From Chitinophagaceae bacterium (GTDB lineage Bacteria > Bacteroidota > Bacteroidia > Chitinophagales > UBA10324), in the NCBI GenBank assembly GCA_947469485.1, contig CANIPU010000004.1:91537-155536 (forward strand): a DNA stretch of 64,000 nucleotides, given 5' to 3'. Below the pieces are notes generated by a model, which worked only from the letters and a program-made list of their open reading frames with translations, was not told the origin of the DNA and did not search any database. Shown here piece after piece: positions 53,546 through 61,692 of this stretch. Position 1 is the first letter of the stretch. Every line of letters starts with the position of its first letter. The translations under genes were made by a program, and so were the position numbers.

Positions 53546-53731
53546 TTATTTTTTTTTAATTTCTTCTTTCATTGTTTGTATTTCAGTTCTGATTGTGTTT
53601 GCAAGTTTTTTTAACTCCTGCATGTGTTTGCGGGCTCTGGTACCAGCAGCATTGTTTTGTTTTTCATAAAACTTGCGAAAATCTTCTTCTGCATTTGCAA
53701 GAAAAGTTCTGATTTCTTCTAAACGATTCAT
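53546..53731 (-). CDS. Histone H1-like small DNA-binding protein
   Basis: 61 residues, highly charged and helical. The sequence 'EDFRKFYEKQNNAAGTRARK' followed by 'MQELKKLANTIRTEIQ' matches a group of small Bacteroidota proteins commonly annotated as histone H1 family, which share the 'KFY.K.N.AAGTR.RK.LQ..K..A..IR.E' pattern. A nucleoid-binding role is inferred; there is no long Lys/Ala tail like that of eukaryotic H1. It is short, alone, and has its own terminator, which fits an abundant monocistronic product. Confidence 0.8.
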   Translation of the reverse strand: MNRLEEIRTFLANAEEDFRKFYEKQNNAAGTRARKHMQELKKLANTIRTEIQTMKEEIKKK

Positions 53732-53838
53732 ATTAGGTTTTTTTGGTTTGATTAAGAATTTAGGAGGGTTAAGGTAAAATTATTTTTGATAACAGGTTAA
53801 TTTTTTTTGAAAAAAAAATAATACTCATTGGTTAATAG

Positions 53839-54357
53839 TTATTCCAGATGAAATCGCATGTTGTTTCCTTCAGGAGAATTAACCACAATTTTGTTCCAGT
53901 TTCGTAAATCAACTTTTCTTTTCAGGTTTAAAGTAAGATAAGAGGTTGTGAAATACAGTACATCAATAAAAAACAAAACAGGAACAATTTCTCCAAATTC
54001 CAGCATGGCTCTATCATTACTCGCAATGGCTAAAGTTAAGAGTGTACTTCCGAAAAAAGATATTCCGGTGTAAGTGCCAATAAGGTACTTGTATGTATTT
54101 GGGTTGTAGAAATAAAAGAACTGAACCGAATCAAAAGGAAATGAAGCACTGCCATCAAGAACAAATTCATTTTTTTCAATTGCAGTTAAAGTTCCTTTAA
54201 ATACCTTTCCATTCAATAATTTTAGTTTTATCTCTTTTGGTGTTGGAACAACCAGAAAATTTCTTGGGGCACTTTTTTTCTGAAGCATTAATACCTGTTG
54301 GGCATTTGAATTAAATGCCAATGAGAGTATTAAAAACAATACGAGAATCGGCCTCAT
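53839..54357 (-). CDS. Exported or membrane protein, function unknown
   Basis: 172 residues. A signal peptide (~1-19, 'NSNAQ') precedes a small beta-domain ('PKEIKLKLLNGKVFKGTLTA', 'KNEFVLDG'), which recalls SH3/Sm-like folds, and two hydrophobic helices (~95-115 and ~123-145). I recognise no family. It begins one base after the stop of valS (54359) and is thus co-transcribed with it, though a functional tie to aminoacylation is unlikely. Confidence 0.6.
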   Translation of the reverse strand: MRPILVLFLILSLAFNSNAQQVLMLQKKSAPRNFLVVPTPKEIKLKLLNGKVFKGTLTAIEKNEFVLDGSASFPFDSVQFFYFYNPNTYKYLIGTYTGISFFGSTLLTLAIASNDRAMLEFGEIVPVLFFIDVLYFTTSYLTLNLKRKVDLRNWNKIVVNSPEGNNMRFHLE

Positions 54358-54358
54358 T

Positions 54359-56986
54359 TTAATTAAGTTTTGAAAGCTGCTCTTCCAATGATTTTATTTT
54401 GCTTTCAGCATCTGCTTTCTTTTGGTTTTCTTTTTCCAATACTTCCGCTTTTGCATTGGCAACAAATTTTGAATTGCTGAGTTTTGCCATTACTGAATTT
54501 AAAAATCCTTGTTGATGTTGCAAATCTTTTTCTAACCTGATTTTTTCCTGGGCAACATCTATTTTTTTATTCAGCACCAAAAAGAATCTATCCTGTTTTA
54601 CTAAAAATGAAACTGAACTTTCAATTTCATTTAAAGTGTGTTCAAATGATTTCAGGTTTGCTAGCTTGATAATCAGTTTTGAGGAATCAGTAAAACCATT
54701 TGCCGAAGTACCCATTACAAATAATTCAAGGGCTTCTTTCGGAGAAATATTATTCTGATTGCGTTGATTGCGAATGTGTGCAACAATTTCCTTTACCCGA
54801 TCTCCCTGTTCAATAATTTCAGTATCGAATTTTTTTATTGATGGAAATGATGCAATACAAATTGAATCATCCGATTTTCTATCTTTCAAGTTCTGATATA
54901 TCTCTTCGGTTACAAAAGGCAGTATAGGATGCAACAACTTTATTAATTCTTCAAAGAAGAAAATAGTTTTTTCATAAGTGTTTCGGTCAATTGGTTTGCC
55001 GAATTCAGGTTTTATCATTTCCAGATACCACGCGCAGAAATCATCCCATATTAAAATGTATAATGATTTAAGAGCACCTGTTGGATTGAAATCTTTAAAA
55101 TGATTTTCAATTTCTTCAGTTGTTTGAATCAATTTATTTTCAAACCAATTTATTGCATAATCGTTAACAGAAGTTTTTTCATCAACAATTTCCCACCCTA
55201 TTATTAACCGCAATGCATTCCAGATTTTGTTATTGAAATTTCTTCCCTGCTCCACTAATTTTTCATCATACAACAAATCATTACCGGCAGGTGAGCAGAT
55301 TAAAATTCCGAAGCGACAGGCATCAGCGCCATATTGATCAATGAGGTCAAGTAAGTCGGGTGAGTTACCCAATGACTTACTCATTTTCTGACCTTGTTTA
55401 TCGCGAACTATTCCGGTGAAATACACATCGGTAAACGGAATTTCTTTTTTGAATTCCAATCCTGCCATAATCATTCGTGCCACCCAGAAGAAAATAATTT
55501 CAGGGGCTGTCACTAAAGTTTTAGTAGGATAGTAGTATTTTAATTCGGCATTGTCGGGTTCGGAATTCCAGTTAAATACTTCGAATGGCCATAACCAACT
55601 ACTAAACCAGGTATCTAATACATCTTCATCCTGCGTAAGCGGGAAGTTTGAGTTTTGTTCAACTAAGTCAGGAAATTTTTCATTGAATTTTTTTCTTGCT
55701 TCAGTTTCATTTTCAGCAACTACGAAATTTCCTTTCGAATCATACCATGCCGGAATGCGATGGCCCCACATCAACTGACGACTGATACACCAGTCTTTGA
55801 TGTTTTCCATCCAGTGACGATAGGTGTTCTTGAATTTTGCAGGATGAAATTTTATTTCATCACTCATTACTTTCTCCAGGGCAGGTTTAGCCATGTCGGT
55901 CATGTTGCACCACCATTGCATTGACAGACGAGGTTCAATTACTGCATCGGTTCTTTCGCTGAAACCATTTGTGTTTGTTATCTCTTCAATTTTTGAGAGC
56001 AACCCTTTTTCTTCTAAATCAATTGCAATTTTCTTTCGAACTGCGAAACGGTCTTCACCAATATAAATTTGTGAAGCAGCGCTCATAGTTCCATCGTCAT
56101 TCAGTACATCAACTACTTCGAGTTTGTGTTTTAACCCAAGATTGTAATCATTCAAATCGTGTGCAGGAGTTACTTTTAATGCACCTGTGCCGAATTCGAT
56201 ATCAATATAATCATCATAAATAATGGGAACACGACGATTGATGAGCGGAACAAAGCAAAACTTTCCTTTCAGGTGCGCATATCGCGGGTCATTTGGGTGA
56301 ACACACACGGCAGTGTCTCCTAAAATAGTTTCAGGGCGGGTTGTAGCAACTGTTATAAATTCATCAGAGCCTTCGAGTTTATATTTTACATAATATAGTT
56401 TACTGCGTACTTCTTTATGAATAACCTCTTCATCACTCAAGGCAGTTTTTGCCTTAGGATCCCAGTTAATCATTTTCACTCCGCGATAAATATTTCCTTT
56501 CTCGTACAATTCAATAAATACGCGAATAACCGCCTGATAATAATTTGGGTCCATGGTGAATGCGGTGCGGTTCCAATCGCAGGAACAACCCATTTTGCGC
56601 AGTTGCTTTAGTATGATGCCGCCATATTTTTCTTTCCATTCCCATGCATATTTCAAAAACTCTTCGCGAGTGAGTTTCTTTTTATCAATGCCTTGTTCTT
56701 TCAGGTAATTTACAACTTTGGCTTCGGTTGCAATTGAGGCATGGTCGGTTCCGGGAACCCATACTGCATTAAACCCCTGCATGCGTGCACGGCGGATGAA
56801 AATATCCTGCACTGAATTATTTAACAGATGCCCCATGTGCAACACCCCTGTAACATTGGGTGGAGGAATGACCATAGTATACGACGGGCGACCATCAGGT
56901 TTTGATTCGAACAATTTATTTTCAATCCATTGGTTGTACCACTTGGTTTCAACTTCAGCAGGGGAATATGTTTTTCCGAGTTCCAT
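54359..56986 (-). CDS. valS: Valine--tRNA ligase
   Basis: 875 residues, normal length. It has the class I HIGH motif ('GVLHMGHLLNN', ~49-53), the CP1 editing domain, the 'KMSKSLGN' loop (~534), the anticodon-binding domain ('LWDDFCAWYLEMIKPEF') and the C-terminal coiled-coil arm (~810-875) that is typical of ValRS. It charges tRNA-Val and edits mischarged Thr. Single copy in the window. The start ATG at 56986 is supported by 'MELGKTYSPAEVETKWYNQW'. Confidence 0.97.
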   Translation of the reverse strand: MELGKTYSPAEVETKWYNQWIENKLFESKPDGRPSYTMVIPPPNVTGVLHMGHLLNNSVQDIFIRRARMQGFNAVWVPGTDHASIATEAKVVNYLKEQGIDKKKLTREEFLKYAWEWKEKYGGIILKQLRKMGCSCDWNRTAFTMDPNYYQAVIRVFIELYEKGNIYRGVKMINWDPKAKTALSDEEVIHKEVRSKLYYVKYKLEGSDEFITVATTRPETILGDTAVCVHPNDPRYAHLKGKFCFVPLINRRVPIIYDDYIDIEFGTGALKVTPAHDLNDYNLGLKHKLEVVDVLNDDGTMSAASQIYIGEDRFAVRKKIAIDLEEKGLLSKIEEITNTNGFSERTDAVIEPRLSMQWWCNMTDMAKPALEKVMSDEIKFHPAKFKNTYRHWMENIKDWCISRQLMWGHRIPAWYDSKGNFVVAENETEARKKFNEKFPDLVEQNSNFPLTQDEDVLDTWFSSWLWPFEVFNWNSEPDNAELKYYYPTKTLVTAPEIIFFWVARMIMAGLEFKKEIPFTDVYFTGIVRDKQGQKMSKSLGNSPDLLDLIDQYGADACRFGILICSPAGNDLLYDEKLVEQGRNFNNKIWNALRLIIGWEIVDEKTSVNDYAINWFENKLIQTTEEIENHFKDFNPTGALKSLYILIWDDFCAWYLEMIKPEFGKPIDRNTYEKTIFFFEELIKLLHPILPFVTEEIYQNLKDRKSDDSICIASFPSIKKFDTEIIEQGDRVKEIVAHIRNQRNQNNISPKEALELFVMGTSANGFTDSSKLIIKLANLKSFEHTLNEIESSVSFLVKQDRFFLVLNKKIDVAQEKIRLEKDLQHQQGFLNSVMAKLSNSKFVANAKAEVLEKENQKKADAESKIKSLEEQLSKLN

Positions 56987-57128
56987 TTATTGATTTCAGT
57001 AATGAGGGCGAAAATAACTGATGTAATGAACCTTGTGAAGGATTATATAAATGATGTGTAAGTTTTTTAACTGATTTATCATTCTTTTTATCTAAAAAAA
57101 TGACCGTGAGTATTATTATAAACTGTGT

Positions 57129-57160
57129 TTTGAGTGAAAGCATTTTTCTATTTACATTTG
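57129..57160 (+). promoter_or_regulatory. Promoter of the serine palmitoyltransferase-like gene
   Basis: TTTG (-33, 57129-57132) and TACATTTG (-7, 57153-57160) with 20 bp between them, an excellent match to the Bacteroidota consensus. The leader would be about 30 nt. Confidence 0.65.
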
Positions 57161-57194
57161 AGCACTTTAAAAATTTAAAACAAGAGATAAAGCG

Positions 57195-58436
57195 ATGGAT
57201 TTATTTGAAAAATTACTTCAGAACCGTGGTCCGCTGGGTAAACTATCGAGTGTAGCACACGGATATTATACTTTCCCGAAGCTGGAAGGTGAAGTTGGAA
57301 GCCGCATGATTTTTCGCGGGAAGGAGCGGATTATATGGAGTTTAAATAATTACCTGGGATTGGCCAATCACCCGGAGGTGCGTAAGGCGGATGCAGATGC
57401 TGCCGAGCAGTATGGATTGGCATTGCCGATGGGTGCGCGAATGATGAGTGGTAATTCGGATATTCATGAGAAACTGGAAAAGCAACTTTCGGAGTTTGTA
57501 GGTAAGCAGGATACTGTTTTACTGAACTACGGTTATCAGGGAATGGTATCGGCAATTGATGCGTTGGTCGACCGCCGTGATGTGATTGTGTATGATGCTG
57601 AAAGCCATGCATGCATTATTGATGGTGTGCGTTTGCACATTGGTAAGCGCCTTGTTTTCGGGCATAATGACATTGAGAGTTTTGATAAGCAAATGAAGCG
57701 CGCCAGCGATACTGTGGCTGAAACAGGCGGTGCTATATTGGTTATAACTGAAGGTGTTTTTGGAATGGGTGGTGACCAGGGGATATTGAAGGAGATTGTT
57801 GCCATGAAGCAGAAATATTCGTTCCGTTTGCTCGTGGATGATGCACATGGATTTGGAACAATGGGAAAAACAGGAGCCGGAACCGGAGAGGAGCAGGGTG
57901 TGCAGGATCAGATAGATATTTATTTCAGCACATTCGCAAAATCAATGGCGAGCATTGGTGCTTTTATAAGCAGCGATGAGCAGGTTGCAGATTATCTGCG
58001 ATACAATATGCGGTCACAAATTTTTGCGAAGTCATTACCGATGCCGTTGGTAATTGGTAATTTGAAAAGACTGGAACTGTTGCGTTCGAAACCTGAATTG
58101 AAAGCGAAGTTGTGGAGTAATGTTATGAAGTTGCAGAAAGGTTTGCGTGATCGTGGTTTTGATATTGGTAAAACAAATTCGCCTGTAACGCCGGTTTACC
58201 TGAATGGTAATCCGAATGAAGCGGCGAATATGATTATGGATATTCGTGAGAACTACGGAGTGTTTTTGTCTGTGGTTGTTTATCCGGTGGTGCCGAAGGG
58301 TGTGATGATGTTACGATTGATTCCGACTGCTACTCATACTGATGCTGACATTGATGCAACCTTGAATTGTTTCAGTGAAGTTTCGGAAAAACTGAAGTCA
58401 GGTTTTTATCTGAAACAGAAATTGGTCACTGTTTAA
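57195..58436 (+). CDS. PLP-dependent alpha-oxoamine synthase, serine palmitoyltransferase-like
   Basis: 413 residues, fold type I. It has the aromatic/His stacking region ('YDAESHACIIDG'), the cofactor Asp in 'LLVDDAHGFGTMG', and the Schiff-base Lys in 'STFAKSMASIGAF' (~249). The alpha-oxoamine synthases join an amino acid to an acyl-CoA with loss of CO2. In Bacteroidota this group includes serine palmitoyltransferase, which starts sphingolipid synthesis. Related possibilities are Kbl (2-amino-3-ketobutyrate ligase) and BioF. The 413-residue length and 'LPMGARMMSGNSDIHEKLE' favour the SPT-like group. The base composition is more G-rich than in its neighbours. A terminator follows, before tyrS. 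Confidence 0.8.
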   Translation: MDLFEKLLQNRGPLGKLSSVAHGYYTFPKLEGEVGSRMIFRGKERIIWSLNNYLGLANHPEVRKADADAAEQYGLALPMGARMMSGNSDIHEKLEKQLSEFVGKQDTVLLNYGYQGMVSAIDALVDRRDVIVYDAESHACIIDGVRLHIGKRLVFGHNDIESFDKQMKRASDTVAETGGAILVITEGVFGMGGDQGILKEIVAMKQKYSFRLLVDDAHGFGTMGKTGAGTGEEQGVQDQIDIYFSTFAKSMASIGAFISSDEQVADYLRYNMRSQIFAKSLPMPLVIGNLKRLELLRSKPELKAKLWSNVMKLQKGLRDRGFDIGKTNSPVTPVYLNGNPNEAANMIMDIRENYGVFLSVVVYPVVPKGVMMLRLIPTATHTDADIDATLNCFSEVSEKLKSGFYLKQKLVTV

Positions 58437-58457
58437 AAACTATAAGTAAACATTTTG

Positions 58458-58490
58458 AAAAGGCGGAGAAATGTTTTCTTCGCCTTTTCT
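58458..58490 (+). terminator. Terminator between the SPT-like gene and tyrS
   Basis: An 8-bp outer stem aaaaggcg / cgcctttt (58458-58465 / 58481-58488) with an A/T-rich inner part and T residues after, 22 bp behind the stop and 17 bp before the tyrS ATG. Confidence 0.75.
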
Positions 58491-58506
58491 ATTTTTGAAC
58501 GAATTG

Positions 58507-59799
58507 ATGAAACCGACAAAAAATTTTATTGAGGAATTAAGGTGGCGTGGAATGTTGCAGGACATTATGCCGGGTGCTGAGGAATTGCTGACCAACGAAT
58601 GTATTGCAGGTTATGCGGGCTTTGACCCCACAGCTGATTCACTGGGAATTGGGAATCTGGTTCCGATTATGTTGCTCAAACATTTTCAATTGTGTGGACA
58701 TAAACCAATTGCTGTGGTTGGTGGCGCGACCGGAATGATAGGTGACCCATCGGGTAAATCGGCAGAGCGGAATTTGCTGAGTGAAGAAATTATTCAACAC
58801 AATCTGAACTGCCAGAGGGTGCAGCTTGAAAAATTTCTTGATTTTTCGGCAGGACCATCGCAAGCAGAAATTCTGAATAATATATACTGGTATAAAAATT
58901 TCGGTTACATACAATTTCTAAGAGATGTAGGAAAACATTTATCCATTAACTACATGCTGGCGAAAGATTCTGTTCAGGGAAGAATGGAAACCGGAATTTC
59001 GTACACTGAATTTTCTTATCAGATTTTACAGGGTTATGATTTCTACTGGTTGTACACTCATTATAATTGCAAATTGCAAATGGGTGGCAGTGATCAGTGG
59101 GGGAATATGACCACCGGAACTGAACTTATCCGGAGAATGGCTACGGGTAATGAAGCATTTGCTTTCACTTGTCCGTTAGTTACAAAGGCTGATGGAACAA
59201 AATTCGGGAAAACAGAAAGTGGTAACATATGGCTGGATGCGAAGAAAACTTCTCCGTATAAATTTTATCAGTTCTGGTTGAATGCCGCTGATGCTGATGC
59301 AGGTCGTTATATCAGAATATTTTCTTTATTAAGTAAGGATGAAATTGAAGCGATAGAAACTTTACATAATGCCGAACCTCATAAACGGATTTTACAAAAG
59401 AAATTAGCTGAGGAGATTACCACCTTCGTTCATTCGAAAGAAGATTTGCTTTCAGCCATTAAAGCTTCTGATATTTTATTCGGACAATCAACAGCTGATT
59501 CATTGAAGACTTTGAGCGATCGTGATTTCACTGAAATATTTGAAGGGGTACCAACTAAAACAATTTCAAAATCATTGGTTGAAAACGGAATCGGGATTAT
59601 GAATTTGCTTGTTGATCAAACACAATTTTTTCCTTCGAATGGTGAAGCCAAAAGAACATTGGCAGGGAAAGGAGTCAGCGTAAATAAAACAGTGATAGAA
59701 TCAACTGAACAAAAAATAGGGGTTCAGGAACTGATAAATAATAAGTACTTGTTGCTTCAAAAAGGTAAGAAGAATTATTTTTTGGTTGTGGTGGAGTAA
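58507..59799 (+). CDS. tyrS: Tyrosine--tRNA ligase (HIGH motif altered)
   Basis: 430 residues. It charges tRNA-Tyr. The tyrosine-binding region ('GFDPTADSL', 'YQILQGYDFYWLY', 'LQMGGSDQWGNM') and the KFGKT form of the KMSKS loop ('ADGTKFGKTESG') are intact, and an S4 RNA-binding domain ends the protein. The usual HIGH or HIGN motif reads G47-I-G-N50, so the first His is a Gly. I chose the ATG at 58507 ('MKPTKNFIEELRWRGM') because it fits the family; the 12 codons upstream overlap the terminator. No other tRNA-Tyr gene elements nearby. Confidence 0.94.
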   Translation: MKPTKNFIEELRWRGMLQDIMPGAEELLTNECIAGYAGFDPTADSLGIGNLVPIMLLKHFQLCGHKPIAVVGGATGMIGDPSGKSAERNLLSEEIIQHNLNCQRVQLEKFLDFSAGPSQAEILNNIYWYKNFGYIQFLRDVGKHLSINYMLAKDSVQGRMETGISYTEFSYQILQGYDFYWLYTHYNCKLQMGGSDQWGNMTTGTELIRRMATGNEAFAFTCPLVTKADGTKFGKTESGNIWLDAKKTSPYKFYQFWLNAADADAGRYIRIFSLLSKDEIEAIETLHNAEPHKRILQKKLAEEITTFVHSKEDLLSAIKASDILFGQSTADSLKTLSDRDFTEIFEGVPTKTISKSLVENGIGIMNLLVDQTQFFPSNGEAKRTLAGKGVSVNKTVIESTEQKIGVQELINNKYLLLQKGKKNYFLVVVE

Positions 59800-59922
59800 G
59801 AACCTTAAATAAAAATTATAAACATTAAAATATACTTTTTGTTAATTTGCATTGCGAATTCAAATAATTGGACCTGAATTTGTAAAAGCACCTTCCATAA
59901 AAAATAAACTAAAAACTAAATC

Positions 59923-60471
59923 ATGAAAAAGAACATTTTACTTGCTGTTATTCTCTCTTCAGGAATGATGGTTTTCTCTGCTGCAAATGCGCAAACTACC
60001 AAGGAGAAACAAACAACTACTACTGACCAGAATGCTACCATGCAGAAAGGATCAACACCAATTAATTCTACCACAACACCGGTAACCACAAAGGAGACAA
60101 AACCTTCTACCACTGCCCCAACAACTACAACTAAACAAACAACCCCTGTTGACCAAACTAAACTAACGCCAAAAGAATTGGGTGTGAAAGTGACAGATTG
60201 GATGAAAGTGAACATTGGACTTGATGAAGCACAAGCAGGCAGAGTGAATGTAGCAGCAACTACTCTTTTAACAAAAGTTCGCGAAATCAGAAAAAATGTA
60301 ACTGATGTTGAAACACGCAAAGCACAGATTCAGCAGGCAATGCAGACTTACAATGCTCAAATAAAAAGCGTTTTGAAACCTGAGCAATTAGAAATTTATA
60401 AAACTAAAAGACCGGAATTGATTAAAGAATTTAAAGAAATGAAGGACGAAACTGCGAACGAGCACGAATAA
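59923..60471 (+). CDS. Exported Spy/CpxP-like protein with Thr-rich linker
   Basis: 182 residues. A signal peptide (1-~24, 'AANAQ') is followed by a Thr/Pro/Lys-rich low-complexity linker (~25-85) and a helical domain (~90-170). The last has 'QAMQTYNAQIKSVLKPEQLEIYK', resembling the LTxxQ motif of Spy/CpxP periplasmic chaperones and the Bacteroidota variants of that fold. It likely stays in the periplasm. Function by homology is protection from envelope stress, which is inference. A strong terminator follows. Confidence 0.7.
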   Translation: MKKNILLAVILSSGMMVFSAANAQTTKEKQTTTTDQNATMQKGSTPINSTTTPVTTKETKPSTTAPTTTTKQTTPVDQTKLTPKELGVKVTDWMKVNIGLDEAQAGRVNVAATTLLTKVREIRKNVTDVETRKAQIQQAMQTYNAQIKSVLKPEQLEIYKTKRPELIKEFKEMKDETANEHE

Positions 60472-60489
60472 TTTATTAGTGATAAATTT

Positions 60490-60528
60490 AAAATCCCGAT
60501 TCATGAAAATGAATCGGGATTTTTTTTG
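60490..60528 (+). terminator. Terminator of the Spy-like gene
   Basis: A 14-bp perfect stem (60491-60504 / 60509-60522) with a gaaa tetraloop and a T-run after; among the strongest in the window. Confidence 0.92.
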
Positions 60529-60562
60529 TCATAACTATTTTCAATTAATGCAATTAGCCTAT

Positions 60563-61069
60563 TTAAATTTTATTGAAAGTGCTTACCATTGAAATTCCCC
60601 TGGCCAGGGTTTGATAAACCACGCAATATCGTTCAGTAAGTTTTGCAAGAGATTGTATTTGTTCTTCTGTAGCATCTGTATTCAGATTAAAATAAAGTCG
60701 GATAGATTTAAATCCAACTGATGCTTCTTTTGAAACAGCTAATGTGCCTCGAAAATCCAAATCGCCTTCGGCATTAACTGTTCCTTCCTTTATTTCAACA
60801 CCTATTGCTGTTGCTACTGCACTGAGCGTAACTCCTGCACAAGCAACTAATGCCTCCAGTAATAAATCACCGGAGCAAGCGAGCATTCCATCGCCTCCTG
60901 TGGCGGGATGCAAACCAGCTTCAACCATTGCTCTTCCGGTTTCAACTTTACACGAAATGCCTTCGCCGATTTTTCCTGCTGCTTTTAATGTGATGGTTGC
61001 AGATTCTGGTTGCTCACGATATTTTTCTTTAAGCGGAGCTTGCAGATTTTTTAATTGTTCTGAATTCAT
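60563..61069 (-). CDS. OsmC family peroxiredoxin-like protein
   Basis: 168 residues. It has the OsmC/Ohr fold pattern: an N-terminal beta part ('MLACSGDLLLEALVACAGVTL' with the first Cys) and the second conserved Cys in 'TERYCVVYQTL' near the C-terminus. The pair would reduce organic hydroperoxides. The N-terminal extension 'LKNLQAPLKEKYREQPESATI' is seen in the longer OsmC subgroup. Cytoplasmic. It stands alone and is convergent with the Spy-like gene. Confidence 0.88.
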   Translation of the reverse strand: MNSEQLKNLQAPLKEKYREQPESATITLKAAGKIGEGISCKVETGRAMVEAGLHPATGGDGMLACSGDLLLEALVACAGVTLSAVATAIGVEIKEGTVNAEGDLDFRGTLAVSKEASVGFKSIRLYFNLNTDATEEQIQSLAKLTERYCVVYQTLARGISMVSTFNKI

Positions 61070-61151
61070 TTTATAAAATTTTACAAGTTGAATTTATTCT
61101 GAGATTTAATAGTTCTGTACATTGTATTAATTTGAATTATATGGTGCTCGT

Positions 61152-61550
61152 TTAGGTTTTAATCCATCCTTGTTTTTTATAGTATTCAATTCCTTTTTTC
61201 ATCATCGCATTCAATTCCTTTTCATTCACATCTTCAGGTTTCTTAAAATGAAAACATGTTTTTCCTTTTAAACATTTATAAGTGTTAGGTGCAACAGCTA
61301 AAAATTCTTTCACATTCATATAAGTTGGAAAAAAATAAAACACCACTGAATCTTTACGCACGGCAGTAGAGGCGAAGTACATACCGGGAACCATTTCTTT
61401 TTTGTGACCATAGGCGGCTTCTATATTTCCTATCCACTCGCAGTCAATAGCACCGTCTTTATTTTTCGCCACTAATGGCGGCGCATACTGCTTCATTATT
61501 TTTTTGACCGAGTCAATTATTTTTTCTTTTGTTTCAGTGGTAACAGGCAT
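61152..61550 (-). CDS. DUF1801-like protein
   Basis: 132 residues with no signal peptide. 'MYFASTAVRKDSVVFYFFPT', 'CLKGKTCFHFKKPEDVNEKE' and the C-terminal 'GIEYYKKQGW' resemble the DUF1801 (YdhG-like) fold, in which a short strand-helix layout ends with a 'GK..F.f..pe' strand. Function unknown. Not in an operon: 82 bp separate its stop from the OsmC start on the same strand. Confidence 0.6.
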   Translation of the reverse strand: MPVTTETKEKIIDSVKKIMKQYAPPLVAKNKDGAIDCEWIGNIEAAYGHKKEMVPGMYFASTAVRKDSVVFYFFPTYMNVKEFLAVAPNTYKCLKGKTCFHFKKPEDVNEKELNAMMKKGIEYYKKQGWIKT

Positions 61551-61641
61551 TGTAAAATAATTTTATAAAACCGAAATGTAAACAAGTGATTGGAAAAGTT
61601 GTGCGAACGGAGATTTAATTTTGTTATTGTTTTGTAAAACA

Positions 61642-61668
61642 AAAAGAGGCCGCCAATAGGCGACCTCT
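61642..61668 (-). terminator. Terminator of the SprB-repeat T9SS gene
   Basis: agaggccgcc / ggcgacctct stem with one mismatch and an aata loop; T-rich on the minus strand. It lies 25 bp after the stop at 61693. Confidence 0.8.
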
Positions 61669-61692
61669 CATTGGGTGTTTTATTAAAATAAT

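Noticed and set aside
57331-57848. Three long minus-strand open frames inside the SPT-like gene
   Set aside because: The coding gene is G-rich and its conserved PLP-enzyme motifs are on the plus strand; the opposite frames have no recognisable motifs.
59916-60320. Minus-strand 134-codon open frame opposite the Spy-like gene
   Set aside because: It is a by-product of the Thr-rich repeats on the plus strand; its Val/Ser-rich translation has no domain pattern.
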